Below are positions 1 to 5,106 of a stretch of DNA of 5,106 nt, piece after piece. The stretch's first letter is position 1. Each line of letters starts with the position of its first letter. Both the position numbers and the translations under genes were made by a program. Origin of the DNA: Methanosarcinales archaeon (GTDB taxonomy: Archaea; Halobacteriota; Methanosarcinia; Methanosarcinales; Methanogasteraceae); assembly GCA_012961645.1 (NCBI GenBank), contig DTYY01000188.1, positions 1-5,106 of the forward strand, given 5' to 3'. Below the pieces are notes generated by a model. That model worked only from the letters and a program-made list of their open reading frames with translations. It did not search any database and had not been told where the DNA came from.

Positions 1-397
1 TCATTTGTTGGGTGAGACGACTATGTTTTATAGAATATATAATGTATTCGGAGGTAGGGGTATTCGGAACTACTGTTACAGTCCACTCGACCGTAACACT
101 GACATTGGCTTGTGCAGATCCTTTGGTGACAAAGGGCACCCCGGTTTCACCTCCGAGTTGCAAACCAAATTGTAAAGCAACTCTATCCGGTGGGTGTTCT
201 TTCATACCCGTCTTCACAGCGCTTAGCACCGCATCTGAATAGCCGCGCACAGTACTCTCCATCATTTCTTTGAATCGTTCGGTTCTTTCTACGATATCTT
301 CAACATAGCCAACTGCGTAAAGCTCGTCACTATCACTCTCATCATACTGGATGTAGATTTCCGAACCATCAGCGACAACTATTTTAGTAAGTTTCAT
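1..397 (-). CDS. Trypco1 / CU044_2847-family protein, 3' end cut by window edge
   Basis: The reading frame is open from ATG at 397 to the left edge, giving 132 residues without a stop. An N-terminal beta-hairpin (1-18, MKLTKIVVADGSEIYIQY) is followed by an acidic linker (19-25) and a long charged helix (about 33-67). After HPPD come the strand LQFGLQL (75-81), GGETG (82-86) and ANVSVTVEW (97-105). This order, with a V/L-x-F-G-L-x-L strand, a G/A-E-x-G turn and an A-N-hydrophobic strand ending in W, is the pattern I know from trypco1 domains. Those co-occur with trypsin-like peptidases and STAND/AAA NTPases in prokaryotic conflict systems. The domain looks complete by about residue 108. The remaining residues (PNTPTSEYIIYS onward) are a tail or lead into a fused domain outside the window. 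No signal peptide or membrane segment is seen, so it is probably cytoplasmic. The ATG was chosen for the Shine-Dalgarno 8 bases upstream and the family-like N-terminus. The family call is from memory of the motif, not a search. Confidence 0.75.
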   Translation of the reverse strand, partial: MKLTKIVVADGSEIYIQYDESDSDELYAVGYVEDIVERTERFKEMMESTVRGYSDAVLSAVKTGMKEHPPDRVALQFGLQLGGETGVPFVTKGSAQANVSVTVEWTVTVVPNTPTSEYIIYSIKHSRLTQQM

Positions 398-589
398 AAA
401 TAGTTCCTCCTTGCTAAATGGACGATATTTATTATTCATAAACGTATGGTAAATCGCAAGATTGGGAGATTCGCCGCACTTAATCCCCTCCTGAGTCACA
501 TACGGATCACGCAAGGATCTTGGGTCCACCATGTCTGACTCTTCCCCTACGCACAAAGCGCATGAACAACCATTAACTTGCTTTATATA
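398..589 (-). other. Open in-frame 5' extension of the trypco1 gene (leader or extra N-terminus)
   Basis: The trypco1 frame stays open upstream of ATG 397 for 64 codons, back to a TAA at 590-592. It includes an in-frame ATG at 532, which would add 45 residues (MVDPRSLRDPYVTQ and on to FSKEELF). Upstream of that ATG lies a C-x-C-x2-C cluster (CSCALC), and there is a further Cys in GIKCGE. The peptide looks protein-like, but I recognise no domain. It may be a 5' leader, a genuine N-terminal extension, or the remnant of another gene. A TATA-like element at 582-590 would put transcription start at roughly 555-562, a short distance before ATG 532. Confidence 0.35.
404..412 (-). promoter_or_regulatory. 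Shine-Dalgarno for the trypco1 gene
   Basis: On the minus strand this reads AAGGAGGAA, with 8 bases between GGAGG and the ATG at 397. It decides the start in favour of 397 over the in-frame ATG at 532, whose upstream sequence (GGGGAAGAG) is a poorer match. The same bases also read as in-frame codons for K-E-E in the open extension, so the match alone does not fully exclude an upstream start. Confidence 0.7.
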
Positions 590-590
590 T
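582..590 (-). promoter_or_regulatory. TATA-box-like element upstream of the trypco1 gene
   Basis: On the minus strand the region reads GGTAATATATAAAGC, an archaeal TATA-box-like sequence. Initiation about 25 bases downstream would fall near 560. That leaves about 160 bases of leader to ATG 397, or about 25 bases to ATG 532. The assignment rests on sequence resemblance and position only. Confidence 0.4.
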
Positions 591-794
591 TACCTAATAA
601 ATAAACTTTCCTAACCAGATACCAATTTCAAGAACGTCACCAGGGATCCGAGGGCGCACCACCCCCTCTCTGAATGAAATTTTATATAAATAATTAAAGA
701 ATGAGAAATATAAGATATAAAAATTAAACGAAGGTAACTGAACGGTTATTATGACCATTCCGCTACATTCGCAGTCAAAATTTAATTTTTGTAC
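590..794. other. AT-rich intergenic region, no gene seen
   Basis: This stretch between the Ig-like gene and the trypco1 gene holds no convincing reading frame on either strand; the ATGs on the plus strand near 674 and 701 hit stops within about ten codons. It contains a GC-rich inverted repeat (GAGGG at 650-654 and CCCTC at 664-668, 9-base loop) and a 10-bp palindrome TTTATATAAA (681-690) that resembles a TATA box in either direction. An AT-only inverted repeat (CAAAA 776-780, TTTTG 787-791) lies directly after the stop of the Ig-like gene. Confidence 0.6.
671..728 (-). terminator. T-rich 3' region of the Ig-like gene (archaeal-type terminator candidate)
   Basis: Read on the minus strand, this segment downstream of the stop at 795 is rich in oligo-T tracts, including TTTAATTTTTATATC and repeated TTT groups. 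Archaeal RNA polymerase commonly terminates at T-rich sequences without a strong hairpin. No GC-rich stem precedes it, so the call depends on composition alone. Confidence 0.3.
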
Positions 795-1178
795 TTATCC
801 ACTACAATCGATCACTCGAATGATGTCTGACCCTTCGATGTGCTCTCCGTCGTTGGTCTGACCAGTAAGCGTCAAAGTAGCTTCAGGCGGGGCAACAATT
901 GCCTTAATCTCACTCTGATCAAACTTGGCAACCAGGTTACCCTTATCATCAGATTCAACCCATGCAACAGGAATATTATTCAGAGTCAAGGTATCGCACG
1001 CCACTTCACAGAGAGCGATATCTGTGTGCACAGTTACCCAGGTCCCATCAGATCCGAGACTGAGTACACTGGGAGCTACATCAATCTCGATCTTCGTAGA
1101 AGTGTTATCAGCAACGGCTCCGACAGAAACTACCACCAGTGCGATGAGCAGTATTCCCGCAATTGTTCTCGTTTTCAT
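795..1178 (-). CDS. Secreted single-module Ig-like protein, hypothetical
   Basis: Complete 127-residue protein. Residues 1-23 form a classical signal peptide (MKTRT, then hydrophobic IAGILLIALVVVSVG, then an AVA site before DNTS). No lipobox Cys and no second membrane segment are present, so a secreted or surface-retained product is expected. The mature part has the signature of a recurring archaeal/bacterial extracellular beta-sandwich module: IEIDVAPSVLSLGSDGTWVTV (about 30-50), then LTLNNIPV (64-71), NLVAKFDQSEIKAIV (81-95), TLTLTGQTNDG (101-111) and GSDIIRVID (116-124). In larger proteins this module appears as one repeat or a terminal domain; here it stands alone. Cys57, Cys61 and Cys125 are its only cysteines. 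The start is fixed by an excellent ribosome binding site and the signal peptide. It has its own promoter and is not clearly in an operon. Binding partner and function are unknown. Confidence 0.85.
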   Translation of the reverse strand: MKTRTIAGILLIALVVVSVGAVADNTSTKIEIDVAPSVLSLGSDGTWVTVHTDIALCEVACDTLTLNNIPVAWVESDDKGNLVAKFDQSEIKAIVAPPEATLTLTGQTNDGEHIEGSDIIRVIDCSG

Positions 1179-1188
1179 CTCTGTTTCT

Positions 1189-1197
1189 CACCTCCTT
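1189..1197 (-). promoter_or_regulatory. Strong Shine-Dalgarno of the Ig-like gene
   Basis: The minus strand reads AAAGGAGGTGAG just before the ATG at 1178. This near-perfect complement to the 16S rRNA 3' end supports both the start choice and high expression. Confidence 0.8.
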
Positions 1198-1242
1198 TCG
1201 ATTTTAGCCCGTTCGAGCGTTGACCAAATCAGTGGATCTACA

Positions 1243-1251
1243 CTTATATAA
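1243..1251 (-). promoter_or_regulatory. TATA box of the Ig-like gene
   Basis: The minus strand reads GGAATAATTATATAAGTG, a good archaeal TATA box with an A-rich upstream flank where the B recognition element would lie. A start about 25 bases downstream would give a leader of roughly 40-45 bases carrying the Shine-Dalgarno. Confidence 0.55.
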
Positions 1252-1296
1252 TTATTCCAGAATTATACCCCGATCTCACCAGAATCGTACCCAAAT

Positions 1297-1428
1297 TCAT
1301 TCCGAACTAAAGATACCGCAGCACCAGCAGTGCCACGAATTCACGTGTTGGACATGTTGGAGCCGTGGCTTACCACTCCGCGGGCGACCTTCGACCACGA
1401 CCCACGCAATCAAAGATACCGCAATCAT
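1297..1428 (-). CDS. Possible 43-residue small membrane peptide or gene remnant
   Basis: An ATG at 1428 overlaps (ATGA) the stop that ends the post-stop extension of the large gene. It opens 43 codons beginning MIAVSLIAWVVVEGRPRSG and ending with a Cys/Trp-rich tail (HCWCCGIF). The N-terminus is a plausible short membrane helix followed by basic residues. The only ribosome binding site candidate is AGGTG 12 bases upstream, which is weak. I recognise no family. It could be a remnant of the same C-terminal membrane region as the adjoining segment, or it may not be translated. Confidence 0.2.
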   Translation of the reverse strand: MIAVSLIAWVVVEGRPRSGKPRLQHVQHVNSWHCWCCGIFSSE

Positions 1429-1523
1429 GCTTCAGATAAACACCTGCATCCAAACCCGGTAACGCCAAAAAATCCACCCGGCGCGCCCATGATCGCGCAG
1501 ATCAGTACCGCAGGCAGAATAAA
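1425..1523 (-). other. Post-stop in-frame hydrophobic extension of the large surface-protein gene
   Basis: After the TGA at 1524-1526 the same frame continues for 32 codons to a second TGA at 1425-1427. It encodes a strongly hydrophobic stretch (FILPAVLICAIMGAPGG, then FFGVTGFG), which looks like a transmembrane helix. Either a sense codon such as TGG has mutated to TGA in a once longer protein, or the similarity to coding sequence is chance. No ATG or ribosome binding site suggests independent translation. Confidence 0.3.
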
Positions 1524-4500
1524 TCAGCCATATCGGAATGAAAACGACCCCCGCTCATAGAGATAACCTGATAGGAATATGATCACTCCAGCAAGGCTCA
1601 GTCCGGATCTGATCAGATAATCGAGCAGTGAAAATTCCCCTCCTGTTCCGCCACCTTTCGTTCCAAACATGGTCCCTTTCATCAGGTATCCTTTCACATT
1701 CTCAGAACCACCACTTCCCCCACCACTTCCCCCACCAGAACCACCGGGTCCCGGCGCATCTCCGGTTCCTGATTCCACCACCGTGATAACAATATGTCGC
1801 TCATTGTTATCCTCATCCCACTCAGCAATAGACTCATCAGGATCGACCTCGACATCGATTCGTTCGAATACGCCGACCGTTGGTGGAGAGTGCCACAGAA
1901 ACGATGCATTCATGCTCTCACCAGATGCAAGACCCGGGATTGCAACGATCTTCTGCAGATCCCCGTTCACAGAGAACGTCACATTGAACCGCCCGACATT
2001 CCCGTTTGCGGTATTCGATATGGTCGCGTTGATCAGATACTCCTTTCCGACAACTGCTGCATACGGCTTTGAGATATCGCTGACTGTCAGATCCGGTGGG
2101 TACTGAAGGCATAGGAATGCGTTTGCCACGATCATGAAGTCGCCGCGATCCTGTATTCCTGCAAGATTGTCCTTGTGCACCAGATAATCGGTTACATCCT
2201 TCTCTCCAAATGTGATCTTTGATTCACCCTCGTATTCCTGCCATGCGCCGTCCCATTTCTCGTCATTGAAGTACAGCCGGTTCAAGCCTTTGCCACGATC
2301 ATCGTTCTCACCGCCATAAGGCAGAACGGTATAAAGCGTTGCGTTCACCATCGTGGTCTTGATCTCTTCCTCAAAGAGTGCGCCGACCGTGCACTCCTCA
2401 GGAGACAATCCGCTGCCGCGTTCCTCCTCGCTCCACTGCGCAATGCCTCCTTCTGCGATCCAGTATCTCATGAGCTCGCTGTCATCTTCATAAATGATCA
2501 GAAGCCCCATTCCAGTGATTGCAGATTTGTACTCTGAGTAATGGCAGGGACCTTTTCTGGTCATGGTTGCAGCATCTGTTCCGCAGGCAAGATCGGTTAC
2601 ATCGTAGCAGTACGTGCCGTGCATGCTGGTAAAACTCTCGCTGGTGTAGCTCTTATCGATCGGTACTACCGCTCCATTGAACTTCATCTCACAATCGAGA
2701 GGCGCAGACTTAGACGGATCATCCTCATCCTCATCATCACCGGTGTGAGAGAAAGCCCAGTAGAGATAGAGCCTTGCCAGTTCGATCCGTGCATCATCAG
2801 GGATCTCTTCATCAAAGTTCACGGTGAGCGTGGATGTGTGGGGATGGTCCTCTGAACCCAGATAACTGCTATCGCCGAGCGAGAAGATCATGTCTCCATT
2901 GATCTCTCCACTCTGGTAGGTGTTCAGCATACCGCCCATGTAACGCTGCTTGTACACCTCGACCTCTCTGGTGCGGTTGTTATTTTCTTCGTCCAGTTCT
3001 GCTATCTCATTGTCAGGGTCTGTCCGTATCGTGACATCATACGTCCCGTTTACATCGGGTGTCCAGTGTAGATCGATCGTTGTCTTCTTCAACGGATCAA
3101 GTTCTGTGATCATTGAGTCGATCATTTTTTCCACATCATCCACATCCGATCGATTCACATAGAGCGCAACCTTGAATTCGCCTGTCGGGAGGATGCCTCT
3201 GTTCTCGATGGTTGCGCTGATCAGGCATTCATGCCCGATCGTGGGATACTCATAAGAGCACGCCATGCCATGCGGATTGATATCGGTATCCTCACCCTCG
3301 CATTTTTTATCGAAATACTCGTCCCACTCAATTGACAGTCTCTTCTGATCTATAAAAATATCAGGTCCAACCCACTTTGAGTACTCGTTGTTATCCTCGT
3401 CGCCCTCGATGATCTCGTCGTCAGGATCCGCGATCGCAGTTATATTGCCGGTTCCGCCCCACCACGCAATCGGAAGCGTGACGCTTTCCCCCGGATCGAT
3501 ATCATCAATTATAGCATCCTCAAAACCGTACTCATATCGATCGATCCTGAACTTGCTCAGAGGATTGTCGTTTGCATGAGCCTCCACAGTGATGCTATTC
3601 CCGTGTACCCATGGAGACCAGATATCTGAGTTGTGACCCGAAAATACAGAGACTACATCGCCGCTACGGTTTATGATGTAGAGATAGCCGTTCATCCGCA
3701 TCTCCTCGAAATGGACCCGCATCCGTTCTGCATCAGGTTCGTGAATCGTCCGACTGATCTCATGCGGATACCTTTTTCCAAGCCATCCGGAATCGATGGG
3801 TTCGTCGTAGCAGTCGGTCACCATACAGAGGGTAACATCTTCTGCTGCCGAAATCCCCGCATTCCCAACCACTGCGCAGACATCCCCGTTCTGAAAGACT
3901 ATATCCTGTGCTACCAGATCAGGACCACTCACGGTGATGGTTTTGTACAAAACATTGTTATCTTCTCTGATCTCCTTCACCATATCATCAGGATCGACCA
4001 CAACCACGATTGTGTGCTCACCTGTGGTCGCATTCCATGCTGCATTGAGATGACCGGATTTGCCAGCGTCGAGAGACGCATCATCCTCCCGTTTCAACAG
4101 TTTACTATACATATATTTATCCACCGAAAAACCCCATGGCGACGCTCCACTGTTGTAATCGAAGGCTATCACAGCGGTGTCACCCACCGCCCTGATCCAT
4201 ACGTCATCTATTGAGAAACAACTCAAGTCCGCAATGAGCGTGTCATTGCGGTCATATACCCTGAGGGTATGGTCGCCAATTACATCGGTAGAAACCCTGA
4301 CGAAATGGACATAGATAAAATCAGCGCCCTGATGGGAGATCGTCCATCTGTGCGCGTATCTGTCATCAAACGAATGCGGTGTCTCGATGGTATGGTTCTC
4401 GTCCCGGTAGTTCCAGACTTCGACAGCGCATCTGGATGGCTTGAATCCATGGTTTGCAAGGCTCACATTGACCAAGACGCAATCACCATTCTCTGGAGAT

Positions 4501-5106
4501 TCTGGATCGGTTGTGATGGCAATCGCCGCCGGATCCTTCGATGGGGACACATACACGGTTTTTGCGATGGCATTATTCTCTTCATCGAGATCCCCGACAC
4601 TGTCAAGCGTGGATAGAATCGTATGATCTCCTGTGGTGGCGTTCCACTCTGCTGTTACTAAAGCAGTCTCGTTCACATCAAGATGGAGTTTGTCACTCAC
4701 CAGTGTATTTCTGCACTCGTATCTGTCGATCCAGGTGATGACAGGGTTTGATGTGGTGCTGCCGATCGAAACAACCCTGATCACAGGCTCAGCAAACCAA
4801 GGACTCCATCGTGACTCAGATCCGGCTGTGCTGTCATAGTCGTACGAATGGAGCACCATGCCATCCCCATCCGTGATATCGACACGCGCAACACCAGGCA
4901 CAACCAGTTTCTCGAAATGAACCCGCACCTCTTCTGCGGTGTGTGTGATCATCCGGACGCCACCGTACTCTGACCCTGTATAGTTCACGGTCTGGTACTC
5001 TGATATATCGATCCCGACCAAGTCAGGTCGAATTCCCTGATTTCTGACCTTTGCAGCGACGATGGCACGTTCATCGTCATAAGGATGTTGTGGCATCACA
5101 TCGACA
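1524..5106 (-). CDS. Giant membrane-anchored surface protein with CARDB, CUB-like and DUF3344 domains, 5' end cut by window edge
   Basis: The frame is open to the right edge (VDV precedes the first in-frame ATG) and begins inside a CARDB strand, so the true start lies outside. Residues are numbered from the GTG at 5099. Three CARDB-type modules (about 1-186, 191-391, 393-577) each end in an E/D-rich turn (LDEENN 171, IREDNN 377, GDEDNN 566). Each contains an inserted CUB-like module (about 46-128, 232-333, 444-524) with VRVHF, WSPW and IDRYE motifs. A plain CARDB follows (578-716, LDEENN 702). DUF3344 spans 718-1000 (MGGMLNTYQSGEINGD, DDARIELARLYLYW, YCYDVTDL, NRLYFNDEKWDGAW). A last CARDB (1001-1110, WDEDNN 1094) precedes a Gly/Ser linker (1111-1132) and one transmembrane helix (about 1158-1181, LAGVIIFLSGYLYERG). 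About fifteen N-x-S/T sequons fit a glycosylated extracellular protein. CARDB is linked to adhesion; DUF3344 has no known function. Likely role, inferred: adhesin or matrix/sheath component. No catalytic domain is visible. Confidence 0.88.
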   Translation of the reverse strand, partial: VDVMPQHPYDDERAIVAAKVRNQGIRPDLVGIDISEYQTVNYTGSEYGGVRMITHTAEEVRVHFEKLVVPGVARVDITDGDGMVLHSYDYDSTAGSESRWSPWFAEPVIRVVSIGSTTSNPVITWIDRYECRNTLVSDKLHLDVNETALVTAEWNATTGDHTILSTLDSVGDLDEENNAIAKTVYVSPSKDPAAIAITTDPESPENGDCVLVNVSLANHGFKPSRCAVEVWNYRDENHTIETPHSFDDRYAHRWTISHQGADFIYVHFVRVSTDVIGDHTLRVYDRNDTLIADLSCFSIDDVWIRAVGDTAVIAFDYNSGASPWGFSVDKYMYSKLLKREDDASLDAGKSGHLNAAWNATTGEHTIVVVVDPDDMVKEIREDNNVLYKTITVSGPDLVAQDIVFQNGDVCAVVGNAGISAAEDVTLCMVTDCYDEPIDSGWLGKRYPHEISRTIHEPDAERMRVHFEEMRMNGYLYIINRSGDVVSVFSGHNSDIWSPWVHGNSITVEAHANDNPLSKFRIDRYEYGFEDAIIDDIDPGESVTLPIAWWGGTGNITAIADPDDEIIEGDEDNNEYSKWVGPDIFIDQKRLSIEWDEYFDKKCEGEDTDINPHGMACSYEYPTIGHECLISATIENRGILPTGEFKVALYVNRSDVDDVEKMIDSMITELDPLKKTTIDLHWTPDVNGTYDVTIRTDPDNEIAELDEENNNRTREVEVYKQRYMGGMLNTYQSGEINGDMIFSLGDSSYLGSEDHPHTSTLTVNFDEEIPDDARIELARLYLYWAFSHTGDDEDEDDPSKSAPLDCEMKFNGAVVPIDKSYTSESFTSMHGTYCYDVTDLACGTDAATMTRKGPCHYSEYKSAITGMGLLIIYEDDSELMRYWIAEGGIAQWSEEERGSGLSPEECTVGALFEEEIKTTMVNATLYTVLPYGGENDDRGKGLNRLYFNDEKWDGAWQEYEGESKITFGEKDVTDYLVHKDNLAGIQDRGDFMIVANAFLCLQYPPDLTVSDISKPYAAVVGKEYLINATISNTANGNVGRFNVTFSVNGDLQKIVAIPGLASGESMNASFLWHSPPTVGVFERIDVEVDPDESIAEWDEDNNERHIVITVVESGTGDAPGPGGSGGGSGGGSGGSENVKGYLMKGTMFGTKGGGTGGEFSLLDYLIRSGLSLAGVIIFLSGYLYERGSFSFRYG
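1708..1737 (-). repeat. Short tandem repeat encoding the Gly/Ser linker
   Basis: Two exact tandem copies of CCACCACTTCCC (plus-strand reading, 1708-1719 and 1720-1731) and a half copy (1732-1737) encode the repeated Gly-Gly-Gly-Ser linker before the membrane anchor. The array lies inside the coding region and its 12-base period keeps the frame, so changes in copy number would only lengthen or shorten the flexible stalk. Confidence 0.75.

Noticed and set aside
12..242. Plus-strand frame of 76 codons at the left edge
   Set aside because: It is antisense to the trypco1-like gene, whose minus-strand translation matches a known family layout and has a strong ribosome binding site.
744..756. Imperfect palindrome GGTTATTATGACC as an operator
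   Set aside because: The arms are short with a mismatch, and it lies downstream of one gene and far from the start of the next, with no second copy to support a binding site.
1309..1423. 12-base direct repeat AAAGATACCGCA at 1309-1320 and 1412-1423
   Set aside because: One 12-base match is near chance expectation in 5 kb. There are only two copies and no insertion-sequence or CRISPR-like structure between them.
840..4839. Many plus-strand open frames of 60-190 codons opposite the minus-strand genes
   Set aside because: They lie antisense to well-supported coding regions, lack ribosome binding sites and recognisable domains, and show the low-complexity composition expected from reversed codons, for example Ser/Ile runs opposite Asp/Glu codons.
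5094..5099. GTG at 5099 or ATG at 5096 as the start of the large protein
   Set aside because: The frame remains open to the window edge, there is no ribosome binding site in the few bases upstream, and the sequence begins in the middle of a CARDB strand with no signal peptide. The gene is cut off, not started, here.
1524..5106. Protease, toxin or phage tail-fibre function for the large protein
   Set aside because: No catalytic motif, toxin domain or phage neighbour is visible. The domains are structural or adhesion modules, and the C-terminus is a membrane anchor.
1..5106. CRISPR arrays, tRNA, rRNA, insertion sequences, attachment sites
   Set aside because: No regularly spaced repeats, tRNA-like cloverleaf, terminal inverted repeats or transposase-like coding sequence were found on reading either strand.

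Overview
The window looks like a stretch of an archaeal chromosome, most likely from a methanogen or ANME-type lineage (Methanomicrobia/Methanosarcinia-like). The reasons are the DUF3344 and CARDB architecture of the large surface protein, TATA-box-like elements of the form TTATATAA upstream of two genes, strong Shine-Dalgarno sequences, and T-rich rather than hairpin-dominated gene ends. This placement is inference from protein style. There is no rRNA, tRNA or marker gene to anchor it. All genes that can be supported lie on the minus strand, so the window reads biologically from right to left.

Right and centre (1524-5106): one very long gene, cut off at the right edge. It encodes a cell-surface protein of at least 1193 residues. 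From the N-terminal side it has three CARDB-type beta-sandwich modules, each apparently split by an inserted CUB-like module. These are followed by an uninterrupted CARDB, a DUF3344 domain, a last CARDB, a Gly/Ser linker and a C-terminal transmembrane anchor. Downstream of its stop codon (1297-1523) the sequence still encodes two hydrophobic segments, first in the same frame and then in another. This suggests a longer multi-helix C-terminus that has been broken, or a small membrane peptide.

Middle left (795-1178): a compact gene with its own TATA box and near-perfect ribosome binding site. It encodes a 127-residue secreted protein that is a single copy of an Ig-like module often found in archaeal surface and secreted proteins.

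Left edge (1-397): the 5' part of a gene that reads off the left edge. Its 132 visible residues match the layout of the trypco1 (trypsin-co-occurring domain 1, CU044_2847) family. That domain is known from NTPase/protease-based biological conflict systems. This is the best pointer to an immunity-like system, but its effector partners would lie beyond the window. An in-frame open extension upstream of its start makes the true N-terminus uncertain.

The large protein and the Ig-like protein are plausibly both extracytoplasmic. The trypco1 protein has no signal peptide and is probably cytoplasmic. Its separate promoter and gap of about 400 bases argue against a common operon with the surface genes.
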